Assembly (NCBI RefSeq): GCF_004341625.1
Contig: NZ_SLZG01000025.1
Location: forward strand, 1-64,000
Length of the DNA: 64,000 bases
DNA from: Rhizobium sp. BK376
GTDB lineage: Bacteria; Pseudomonadota; Alphaproteobacteria; Rhizobiales; Rhizobiaceae
Reading direction: 5' to 3'
Positions 44,427 to 52,405 of the stretch are shown here, piece after piece; within the stretch, counting starts at the first letter, position 1; each line of letters opens with the position of its first letter. Made by a program: the position numbers and the translations under genes. A model generated the notes under the pieces. The model was not told the DNA's origin. It was given only the letters and a program-made list of their open reading frames with translations, and did not search any database.

Positions 44427-45008
44427 ATGAAATTGGTGCTTTTAGGTCCTCCCGGCGCGGGCAAGGGAACACAAGCCAAGCGGCTTGCTGCGCGCTACCA
44501 CGTCCCGCATCTTTCCACCGGCGACATTCTGCGCTCTGAGGTGAAAGCGGGGAGTGAGCTCGGTCGACTGGTTGAAGACAAGATGGGTGCCGGCAAGTTG
44601 ATCGACGACGAGACGATATCGTCAGTCGTCGCCGGCAGGCTCGCCCAGTCGGACACGGTGAACGGCTTTATTCTGGACGGCTATCCTCGTACTGTTGCCC
44701 AAGCGAACACGCTCGAACAGCGCCTGGGGTCGGACGGTCTTACGGCGGTGATCGAGCTTTCGGTTGACGAAGCAGAGTTATTCGATCGCATTCAGGCACG
44801 GGCAACGGAAGCCGGGAGTGCAGGCGCGCAGGCGCGGAAAGACGACAATACGGCGATCTTTCGCAAAAGGCTCCAAACGTTCGCTATCGAGACGAAGCCA
44901 TTATCCGAGTTTTATGCAAGCCGCGGACTGTTGATCCAAATCGATGGGCGGGCGTCGGCTGATGAGGTAGCAGCGCACATCGCCGATCATCTGCCCAAGC
45001 ACGGATGA
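44427..45008 (+). CDS. adk: Adenylate kinase, short form
   Basis: A 193-residue kinase: P-loop GPPGAGKGTQ at residues 7-16, GDILR and DGYPRT. It lacks the long zinc/LID insert, as in rhizobial Adk. The in-frame ATG 44412 is also possible, but the protein family begins at MKLVLLGPPG. Probably a second, pathway-associated copy, as the housekeeping gene normally sits with ribosomal protein genes. Its position directly after acs suggests removal of AMP made by Acs. Confidence 0.9.
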   Translation: MKLVLLGPPGAGKGTQAKRLAARYHVPHLSTGDILRSEVKAGSELGRLVEDKMGAGKLIDDETISSVVAGRLAQSDTVNGFILDGYPRTVAQANTLEQRLGSDGLTAVIELSVDEAELFDRIQARATEAGSAGAQARKDDNTAIFRKRLQTFAIETKPLSEFYASRGLLIQIDGRASADEVAAHIADHLPKHG

Positions 45009-45152
45009 GGTAGCGGGCGAAAGAAAAAGGGCATTATACCCGGTCGAGTCGAAACTGAGAGCATTGAATTGCGGCAATCAAATTATGTTCGTCCGCCCGC
45101 GCAGCATCGCCGCTGATAGTATCTAGGCTTTGTCAGTCGACGTCTGTATCAA

Positions 45153-45177
45153 GTGTGAGTTCAACGTCACACACGTG
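45153..45177 (+). promoter_or_regulatory. Candidate GntR autoregulatory operator
   Basis: GTGTGA (45153-45158) and TCACAC (45167-45172) form an inverted repeat, and the right arm runs into ACACACGTG (45169-45177). The latter also occurs at 42406-42414 in the mdcA/acs promoter. The site ends 24 bases before the gntR start codon, suitable for autorepression. Confidence 0.45.
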
Positions 45178-45201
45178 ACTTCACGCACGGAAAGGGCTGT
45201 C

Positions 45202-45885
45202 ATGCAGGGAAGCGAGGATATTCGATCCTTAAGTCAACGTATCCGTGTTTCGCTCATGGACGACATATCAACAGGCAATATCGCTCCCGGGACCGTGCTT
45301 GATGAAAACAATCTGGCCATACAGTTCTCAGCCTCTCGCACGCCGGTTCGAGAGGCACTTAAACAGCTAGAAAGCAGCGGTCTCATCGAAATTCGACCGC
45401 GAAAGGGAGCAATTGTCCTTCCGTTGACGCTTCCAAAACTCATGGAGATGTTCGAGGTAACAGCTGAGATGGAGGCAATGTGCGTAAGGTTGGCAACACA
45501 TCGCATCACAGGAGATGAGCGGGCCCTTTTGTGTGTGATCCATGATGCAGCCGCGATTGCCGTTACAAACAAGGACCTTGACCTCTACGATGAGTCGAAT
45601 CTTCGCTTTCACGAGCAGCTCTACAGCTCCGCACACAACGCCTTTCTTTTTGAAGAGCTTCTGCGCTTGAGATCACGGCTCATGCCGTTCAGACGAACCC
45701 AACTCAGACATGAAGACCGCCTGGAAAAGTCGCATTCAGAGCATGCTGAGATCCTGAGAGCGATCATGCGGGGCGACGGAGATGAAGCGGCTCGAGTGAT
45801 GCGCGAACACATGTTGAACGCTGCAGTAACTTTAGCGCGGTTCATGTCCGCCGGATCTCGGAGCAGCGAGCCAACTGATCTATGA
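45202..45885 (+). CDS. GntR-family regulator (FadR/FCD subfamily)
   Basis: A 227-residue regulator with an N-terminal winged helix (SASRTPVREALKQLESSGLIE near residues 37-57, shown in part) and a C-terminal FCD domain. The FCD domain carries metal-binding His/Asp candidates in DESNLRFHEQLY and HSEHAEILRAI. ATG 45202 follows GGAAAGGG. By position, and by analogy with MdcY and MatR, which are GntR-type regulators of malonate catabolism, it is the likely controller of mdc and acs. Confidence 0.9.
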   Translation: MQGSEDIRSLSQRIRVSLMDDISTGNIAPGTVLDENNLAIQFSASRTPVREALKQLESSGLIEIRPRKGAIVLPLTLPKLMEMFEVTAEMEAMCVRLATHRITGDERALLCVIHDAAAIAVTNKDLDLYDESNLRFHEQLYSSAHNAFLFEELLRLRSRLMPFRRTQLRHEDRLEKSHSEHAEILRAIMRGDGDEAARVMREHMLNAAVTLARFMSAGSRSSEPTDL

Positions 45886-45893
45886 CGCCTGTC

Positions 45894-46619
45894 TCACGCT
45901 CTCGAATTTTCGTTTTCCTTCGGCCACGAAGCTACGAATATATTCACGACGTCATCAATGACAACGCTTCTTGGAACACTCGGGTCCAATTCGTAGGCGT
46001 ACTTCCTGACACCGTAGTAAAAGATGCTTCCTTGTAGGCTCCAAGCTATCTCCATGTAACGCGCCTCGCTGGATTTTGAAATCTGAATGCCGTGGGCAGC
46101 ACAGATTTCCATTGCAATCCGTCGAATGACGCGCTCTTCCACCAAGCGGATGTAAGAACTTGTAATCCCTACGTTTTTCAGACCGGCGAAAAGATAGATC
46201 CGCATCCAGCCGCGGTTCATAATGACGTCGGTGTAGCTCCTGTAGAATCGGATAAGCCGCTCCGTTATCGGCCGGCTGCGGTCGACCAAAATCTCATCCC
46301 ACGCGGTATCCCAGACATCTAAAAAGACCCGCTTGTAAACTTCCTCAATCAGATCGTCCTTGGTCTTGAAATACTTGTACATCAAAGGCTGGGTGGTCCC
46401 CAGATGACGCGCCAAGTCACGCGTCGTTGCGTCGAACCCACGTTCAGCAAAAACATCGACGGCTTTTTTCAAGATCATCTCGCGACGCTGTTCGAACGGG
46501 AGGCGTTCTGACGAACGAACCGGCTTCGATCGGGTCTTCGAAACGACGTCAACCTTCAACACTTCAGCTTTCTTTCCGAGACCCATTGAGGGTTGCACCT
46601 TATTTTTAGATTTCATCAC
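45894..46619 (-). CDS. TetR-family transcriptional regulator
   Basis: A 241-residue regulator with a basic, disordered N-terminal extension of about 45 residues. A TetR HTH follows: FAERGFDATTRDLARHLG and PLMYKYFKTKDDLIEEVYK. The C-terminal ligand domain contains TDVIMNRGWMRIYLFAGL. It converges on gntR (8-base gap) and is divergent from the cyclase gene. The promoter there carries the GTTATCAATCGATAAC palindrome, making this protein the first candidate to bind it. Confidence 0.9.
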   Translation of the reverse strand: MMKSKNKVQPSMGLGKKAEVLKVDVVSKTRSKPVRSSERLPFEQRREMILKKAVDVFAERGFDATTRDLARHLGTTQPLMYKYFKTKDDLIEEVYKRVFLDVWDTAWDEILVDRSRPITERLIRFYRSYTDVIMNRGWMRIYLFAGLKNVGITSSYIRLVEERVIRRIAMEICAAHGIQISKSSEARYMEIAWSLQGSIFYYGVRKYAYELDPSVPRSVVIDDVVNIFVASWPKENENSRA

Positions 46620-46826
46620 GTCTGCCTTGTTTTGATGTCGCAGGCATTGTCCCTCCGGCGTTGCAGATTTCTGTCGACTTTATTGTCCCGATAACCAAGC
46701 GATGAGGTCGTAACATAACACAAAGATTGAGTTTTTTCGCAGAAATCAGAAAGAAGGCATTTTTTGATAACCTAACCGCAAACTAAGGGTTGTTTCAAGG
46801 GGAAATCGGCGCTTTGACGAAGCGTA

Positions 46827-46868
46827 TTGACTGAACAGTCTTCGTTCGGTAAGTTATCAATCGATAAC
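46827..46868 (+). promoter_or_regulatory. Predicted promoter with embedded operator (copy 2)
   Basis: -35-like TTGACT (46827-46832), 17-bp spacer and -10-like TAAGTT (46850-46855), overlapping the palindrome GTTATCAATCGATAAC (46853-46868). Identical over 19 bases to 32161-32179 with the same promoter geometry. Located 19 bases before the cyclase start codon and divergent from the tetR gene. Confidence 0.7.
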
Positions 46869-46887
46869 CAACCTAGTGGAGGAAGCG

Positions 46888-47838
46888 ATGAAGGTTGATC
46901 TGACTGCAATTCAAACGGCATCTCGGGAATTGTCGAACTGGGGGCGTTGGGGGGAGGACGATCAGATCGGCACCCTGAACAATATCACTCCGGCGAATAT
47001 CGTCGATGCGGCGCGGTTGGTGCGCAAAGGCAAGGTCTTTGCGCTGGGTCTCTCCCTGAAGGAGCCAATTCAGTCAGGCCTCTTTGGTGGCCGATGGAAC
47101 CCGATCCACACGATGCTTGCCACCGGTACTGACGCGGTGCTCGGCAATCAAGATGAGCCTGCACCATATCTGAGGTATGCTGACGATGCCATCAACATGC
47201 CGTGCCAGGCGTCGACGCAGTGGGATGCACTGTGCCACATCTTTATGGGCGACAAGATGTACAACGGCTTTGATGCAAGTTTGGTCGACGTCAAGGGCGC
47301 CAAGAAGAATGGTATCGAACACGTTCGAGACAAAATGGTCGGCCGGGGCGTTCTGTTGGATGTAGCCCGCTACAAGCAGGTTGATTCCCTCGATGACGGG
47401 TATGCAATATCGCGCGACGACCTGGATGGATGTGCAGCGTCGCAGGGAGTCGAAATAAGGAAGGGCGATTTCGTCATTGTACGAACCGGCCATCAGGAAC
47501 GTTGCCTGGCAAAGGGCGATTGGACCGGCTACGCTGGCGGATCTGCCCCGGGCTTCGGTTTCGAGACATGTTACTGGCTGAAAGAGAAGGATGTTGCCGC
47601 TATCTGCTCCGACACCTGGGGTTGCGAGGTTCGTCCTAACGAAACCAACGATGCAAACCAACCGTGGCACTGGGTCGTGATCCCGGCAATTGGGATCTCG
47701 ATGGGTGAGATATTCTATTTGAAGGAGCTCGCACAGGACTGCGCGGAAGACAAGATCTATGAGTTTTTCTTCTCCGCGCCGCCTCTCCACCTCCCGGGGG
47801 GCGCCGGCTCGCCGATCAATCCGCAGGCAATCAAATAA
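46888..47838 (+). CDS. Cyclase-family (kynurenine formamidase-like) hydrolase
   Basis: A 316-residue metal-dependent hydrolase of the PF04199 cyclase family, which includes kynurenine formamidase and isatin hydrolase. The usual HxGTHxDxxxH metal motif appears here as ASTQWDALCHIF (about residues 108-119), with Gln for the first His. This is the form seen in the longer actinobacterial/fungal-like subfamily. N-terminal NWGRWGEDDQIGTLNNI is typical. ATG 46888 has GGAGGA upstream. First gene of the TetR-linked cluster; it probably opens a cyclic amide, lactone or imide. Confidence 0.85.
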   Translation: MKVDLTAIQTASRELSNWGRWGEDDQIGTLNNITPANIVDAARLVRKGKVFALGLSLKEPIQSGLFGGRWNPIHTMLATGTDAVLGNQDEPAPYLRYADDAINMPCQASTQWDALCHIFMGDKMYNGFDASLVDVKGAKKNGIEHVRDKMVGRGVLLDVARYKQVDSLDDGYAISRDDLDGCAASQGVEIRKGDFVIVRTGHQERCLAKGDWTGYAGGSAPGFGFETCYWLKEKDVAAICSDTWGCEVRPNETNDANQPWHWVVIPAIGISMGEIFYLKELAQDCAEDKIYEFFFSAPPLHLPGGAGSPINPQAIK

Positions 47839-47876
47839 GAGCGGCAGCGGATATCCAACCTGGAGGAAGAATAGCA

Positions 47877-49622
47877 ATGGCCCAAGAAGTCGCCGAAATC
47901 AAAGATGGTATGCAAATCATTTGGGATCAGCCGATCGCAATGGACGATGGGGTGGTGCTCAGAGCGGACGTTTTTTGCCCGATAGGCGAGGGGTCCTACC
48001 CCGTCATCATGACCTATGGCCCGTATGGTAAAGGACTACATTTCGAGGATGGCTACAAGACCGCCTGGGACCGCATGTGCGCCGAAGATCCTGATGCTGT
48101 CAGTAACACCTCCAACAAATATGCGAATTGGGAGGTAGTCGATCCAGAGAAATGGGTGCCAGATGGCTATGTTGTAATCCGGGTTGACTCTCGTGGTGCG
48201 GGACGTTCTCCAGGTTACCTTTGCCACAACAATGATCGCGAGCAGCAGGACTACTATCAGTGCATCGAGTGGGCGGGCAGCCAGGCGTGGTCAAACGGCA
48301 AGGTTGGCCTGAACGGAATTTCCTACTACGGTGCTAACCAGTGGCGCGCCGCGGGAACGCAGCCGCCACACTTGGCTGCAATCTGCGTCTGGGAAGGGTG
48401 GCACGACAATTACCGCGATGGCAATCGCCATGGAGGTATTCTTTGCACCTTCCGAAAGCATTGGCAGGATATGCAGGTCAAGACCGTGCAGCACGGGGTG
48501 GGCGACCGAGGCCGGCGGAGCAGAGTAACGGGGGAGCTGGTCTGCGGACCGGAGACACTGAGTGACGACGAGTTGCTCGCAAACCGGGAGAACATGCACG
48601 AAGAAATGCTCGCGCGTGAGATGCTGACGGACTATTACCTCGAACGCTCGGCAAAACCCGATCGAATAAAGGTGCCGGTTCTATCCGCTGGCAACTGGGG
48701 CGGAGCAGGCCTTCACGCCCGGGGTAATTTCGAAGGGTTCCTCGCCGCTGCCTCTGAACAAAAATGGTTGGAGGTCCACGGTGGATCTCATTGGGCCCCC
48801 TTCTATACGGACCGTGGGGTCTTCATACAGAAGCAGTTCTTTGATCACTTCCTGAAGGGCCATGAAAATGGCTGGGATGAGCGTCCTAGGGTTCAACTGC
48901 TGGTCCGGCATCCCGGCGAACGCTTCGTTGAGCGTTACGAAAATGAGTGGCCTCTGGCGAGGACATCGTGGGAGAAGCTGCATCTCGCTGACTTGAGCGA
49001 ACTTCGACCCACCAAATCAGCCGTCGAAAAGCAATTGTCATTCGATGCGATGGGCGATGGCTTGACCTTCCTGACCGAACCAACAGAAAGCGACACGGAA
49101 ATCACGGGCCCCATCGGTGCTCGATTGGCGATTTCGTCTTCTACCGTGGACGCTGACCTATTCCTGGTGGTGCGTGTGTTTGCACCAGATATGAAAGAAG
49201 TAACGTTCCAAGGTGCGCTCGATCCGCATACGCCGATCGCGCAGGGTTGGCTTAGAGCGTCCCATCGTAAGCTCGATCCGAAGAAAAGCCTTCCTTACAG
49301 ACCGTGGCACACTCACGATGAAAAGCAGCCACTTGAGCCAGATCAGATCTACCAGCTCGACATCGAGATATGGCCGACGTGTATCGTTATTCCCAAGGGT
49401 TACCGGCTTGCCCTAAGCGTTCGTGGTAAGGATTATGTCTATCCGGGTGGGAGCGGAGGGCGCTTGTCAAACATGAAGAACGAGTTCACCGGATGCGGCC
49501 CGTTTCTTCATGATGATGAGAATGATCGGCCACCGGAGGTTTTTGGCGGTACAACGACGATCCACTTTGGAGAAGGACGCGAAAACTATGTCTTGCTTCC
49601 ATACATCCCCGCTGCGTCATAA
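47877..49622 (+). CDS. CocE/NonD-family (S15-like) hydrolase
   Basis: A 581-residue alpha/beta hydrolase with a C-terminal jelly-roll domain (PepX_C, from about residue 350). The nucleophile elbow is GISYYG near residue 147, and the catalytic His is in GGSHWAPF. Family members are cocaine esterase, alpha-amino-acid ester hydrolase and X-Pro dipeptidyl peptidases, so an ester or amide bond is the target. No signal peptide, so it acts in the cytoplasm. It begins 38 bases after the cyclase gene, with GGAGGAAG upstream, in the same operon. Confidence 0.9.
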   Translation: MAQEVAEIKDGMQIIWDQPIAMDDGVVLRADVFCPIGEGSYPVIMTYGPYGKGLHFEDGYKTAWDRMCAEDPDAVSNTSNKYANWEVVDPEKWVPDGYVVIRVDSRGAGRSPGYLCHNNDREQQDYYQCIEWAGSQAWSNGKVGLNGISYYGANQWRAAGTQPPHLAAICVWEGWHDNYRDGNRHGGILCTFRKHWQDMQVKTVQHGVGDRGRRSRVTGELVCGPETLSDDELLANRENMHEEMLAREMLTDYYLERSAKPDRIKVPVLSAGNWGGAGLHARGNFEGFLAAASEQKWLEVHGGSHWAPFYTDRGVFIQKQFFDHFLKGHENGWDERPRVQLLVRHPGERFVERYENEWPLARTSWEKLHLADLSELRPTKSAVEKQLSFDAMGDGLTFLTEPTESDTEITGPIGARLAISSSTVDADLFLVVRVFAPDMKEVTFQGALDPHTPIAQGWLRASHRKLDPKKSLPYRPWHTHDEKQPLEPDQIYQLDIEIWPTCIVIPKGYRLALSVRGKDYVYPGGSGGRLSNMKNEFTGCGPFLHDDENDRPPEVFGGTTTIHFGEGRENYVLLPYIPAAS

Positions 49623-49649
49623 GTATCGCAAGAGATACTCTGACATCAA

Positions 49650-50265
49650 AGGGTTGAACCGGCGCGACTTAGCTTGGCGATTCTCTTTCATTAGTGCGCT
49701 CGCGTTTGGAGGTGGGTGGTGTCTCTTCCGAGATTGGACCGCAGACCTCGCACAAGCGCATTGCTGCTATGACGGGGAACTCGACAGGCAAGTGCAGGCG
49801 AAAATTAGGCGGGGGGTCCCGCGGTAATTCGCGGCGCTCAGAGCCTAAAGATCTGCCTTATGCAGTCGACCTTTCAAGGCCGGCTGCAAACGTCCCTTTC
49901 ATCATTTGAGCCGTTGGGACAAAGGGTCTTGTCAGAGCCGTTCCGCCGATTGGCCGAGTTTCTCGTGCTGCGCCGGAGGTTGAGGTGCTCGTCGAGATCG
50001 GCATTCAGGATACGCCCCAATCGCGCCTTCTTTAGGTCGTCTGTTGAGCCGTGCTTGCCGAAACCGCGGGCGGATCACGTCCAGCAAGAAGCTGGTCCAG
50101 AAATTCTTTTTCAATAGCCAGGCGACGCCTTGGGAGATAACCAATTCAGCGCGGGTGTTGCCGTTTACCTGGAGAACGACAGAATCTACGTTGTCAGAGC
50201 TTCGTCATAGGCCGGCCATCTGGCTAGCGCCTGCAAGTAGTTTCAGCCGGTAGTCGAAACGGAAT
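49650..50265 (+). pseudogene. LysR-type regulator pseudogene (several frameshifts)
   Basis: Across this gap the plus strand gives LysR-like pieces in different frames. A start-like LNRRDLAW...FISALAF lies near 49655. GPQTSHKRIAAMTG (HTH-like) is near 49745. QTSLSSFEPLGQRVLSEPFR (effector-domain start) is near 49885, AAPEVEVLVEIGIQDTP near 49970, and ATPWEITNSARVLPF...IWLAP near 50110-50240. The order is collinear with a LysR protein, but stops and shifts break it at least three times. It was probably once a regulator of this cluster. Confidence 0.6.
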
Positions 50266-50449
50266 CACGTTTGAATCCCCCGTCGCAACGCGCAACTGGT
50301 AAGTTGAATTACGTGATCCGCACTCTTTCGCCACAATGGGTGCACGCTGCATTTTCGTCACCACCCTGAGCGAATGATTGCGCTGCTCCTCCGCGAAAAC
50401 TCTCGGTACCTTTGTAATCACAAACGATGCAAGGTATGGGAGCAGCGCA

Positions 50450-50896
50450 TTGCAGGACAACATCCAGGACTTCGAATGTGATCGAGTAGGATACTCTTAC
50501 CAGACACGGGGACGCACCGTCACCGAATCTGACATTGTCGTTCACGCTGGCCAGACGGGCGACCTTTTTCCCATCCATCTTGACGCAGAAGCCGCCAAGG
50601 CAAGTCCCTATGGACAGCGCATCGCACATGGGACGCTGACACTGTCGATCGCGATCGGTCTGAAATTCACCACCGATCTAACGATGGGGCTGCGGATTTC
50701 GTATGGCTACGACAGGGTCCGCTATCGGAAGCCTGTGTTCATCGGCGACACGATCCACTGCCAAGTCGAAGTGACGAAATCGGAAGTCGACTCCCAGCGC
50801 CCGAACATGCGGCGTGTCACCGAACAGACGACCGTGATGAACCAGCGGGGCGAAGCGGTGCTGTCGATAGACCATATCCTTATCCGTTGGCTCTGA
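50450..50896 (+). CDS. MaoC-like hot-dog dehydratase
   Basis: A 148-residue single hot-dog domain protein. TTG 50450 has GGGAG seven bases upstream and gives the normal family start; an ATG at 50378 would add 24 residues without family character. GRTVTESDIVVHAGQTGDLF, PIHLD and the G-x-RIAHGTL motif identify the R-hydratase/MaoC family, which hydrates enoyl-CoA or (in mesaconyl/itaconyl hydratases) C4-C5 unsaturated acyl-CoA. Next to class III CoA-transferases this fits an acyl-CoA pathway. Confidence 0.85.
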   Translation: MQDNIQDFECDRVGYSYQTRGRTVTESDIVVHAGQTGDLFPIHLDAEAAKASPYGQRIAHGTLTLSIAIGLKFTTDLTMGLRISYGYDRVRYRKPVFIGDTIHCQVEVTKSEVDSQRPNMRRVTEQTTVMNQRGEAVLSIDHILIRWL

Positions 50897-51039
50897 CTGA
50901 GCAAAGCCAACGAAACAACATCCTTGCGTGTGTCGGCCATTGCCTTGGCTGCAGTTGAAAGCGGCGGGGCCGCGTCTCCCTTCGCATACGCACTGAGACC
51001 TTACCGTGAGCCGACAGAGTAGAAGGTGGAGGAGAAACC

Positions 51040-52395
51040 ATGCTCAAGAAAGATATCTATGAAGAACCGACTGGTCCTGTTCCCGTCGTCGTGTCGACCG
51101 ATGTACTCGTTATCGGCGGCGGCCCATCGGGAATTGCGGCGGCAGTCGCCGCAGCTCGCAACGGGGCGTCCGTTACGCTGGTGGAGCGCTATGCCCACCT
51201 CGGGGGTCTCGCTGCCGGGGGGATGGTCCTTGTCTTGGACGACATGAACAATGGTACCGAGATTAGCGTTCGCGGCATTTGCGCAGAGATGATCAAACGC
51301 ATGACTGAATATGGGCTGTGCGTTACGCCGCCAGCCGAGGAATGGTCTTCAGATCAAGCGGTGTTCGAGAAATGGGCGCGCTGGGGTTTATACGACTTCC
51401 ATTCACATTCGAAACCTCAGCCAATCTGTTACGCTTCGGCTTTCGACCCGGATGCCTTTAAGCGTGTCGCGACCGAGATGGTAAACGAAGCAGGTGTCAA
51501 TCTTCGCCTTCATTCCTGGTTCTCAAAGTCGATCGTCGAAAACAATGTCGTCAGGGGCGTGGTCTGCGAGACGAAGGCAGGTCGGCAGGCACTGCTTGGC
51601 AAAATAGTGATCGACGCGACTGGCGATCTGGACGTTGCGGCTTCTGCGGGTGCCGATTTCGCCCATGGCAAGTTCATCGTGACAACGGTCTTCCGGCTTG
51701 GCGGGGTCGACGTCGAGAGGGCCGAAAAGTTCGAGTATGGAAATCCGGAGGAATTCGCTGCTCTCGACCGAGAAGCAAAGCGGATCATGGGCGGTTCCTG
51801 GGAACGTTGGTGGCTGAAAACGCCTCTGCCGGGTATTGTGTGGTGCAATTGCCCTCACATGTCCGGCTACGACGGGTTGTCGGTCGAGGATCTGACAAGC
51901 GCGGATGCTAAGGGCCGTCAGAAGATTGCAGAGCTTGTAGCGTTCATACGGGACAAGATGCCAGGCTTCGAGGAAGCCTTCGTCGTCGATGTGGCTCCGC
52001 AACTCGGCGTCCGTCAGACCCGTGTGCTCGAAGGAGAATATGTCGTTACGAAGGAAGACGTAATCGGACGACGCCATTACGCAGATACAGTCGCCCGCGG
52101 CCGAGACTACTATTATCCCTACCGCGCATTGCTTCCCAAGAAGATCGATCAGTTGCTTGTCGCGGGGCGGCATTATTCCGCAACGCCGTCTGCGCAGCGT
52201 ATCTCACGCGAGATCCCTCCGTGCATGGCGATGGGCGAGGCAGCGGGGACCGCGGCAGCAGTCGCAATCCTGGCATCCGCGAGCATACGCGATGTGGATG
52301 TTGTTGAAGTGCAGCGGCGGCTGAGGAGCCAGGGGGCCGATCCTGGCGATCTTCCGGCCGCCAATGCCACCTTCCAAAGCGATGCTGCGGAGTAG
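51040..52395 (+). CDS. FAD-dependent oxidoreductase (FAD_oxidored family)
   Basis: A 451-residue flavoprotein. The FAD-binding GxGxxG region is VLVIGGGPSGIAAAVAAARN near residues 22-41, followed by ERYAHLGGLAAGGMV. A C-terminal half has RTRVLEGEYVVTKEDV and the FAD-closing block RISREIPPCMAMGEAAGTAA. Members often lie beside ferredoxins or CoA-activating genes and act on unknown dicarboxylate- or cyclic-type substrates. ATG 51040 follows GGAGGAGAAACC. It ends 10 bases before the CoA-transferase start, in the same operon. Confidence 0.86.
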   Translation: MLKKDIYEEPTGPVPVVVSTDVLVIGGGPSGIAAAVAAARNGASVTLVERYAHLGGLAAGGMVLVLDDMNNGTEISVRGICAEMIKRMTEYGLCVTPPAEEWSSDQAVFEKWARWGLYDFHSHSKPQPICYASAFDPDAFKRVATEMVNEAGVNLRLHSWFSKSIVENNVVRGVVCETKAGRQALLGKIVIDATGDLDVAASAGADFAHGKFIVTTVFRLGGVDVERAEKFEYGNPEEFAALDREAKRIMGGSWERWWLKTPLPGIVWCNCPHMSGYDGLSVEDLTSADAKGRQKIAELVAFIRDKMPGFEEAFVVDVAPQLGVRQTRVLEGEYVVTKEDVIGRRHYADTVARGRDYYYPYRALLPKKIDQLLVAGRHYSATPSAQRISREIPPCMAMGEAAGTAAAVAILASASIRDVDVVEVQRRLRSQGADPGDLPAANATFQSDAAE

Positions 52396-52405
52396 GGGGC
52401 GAGCC

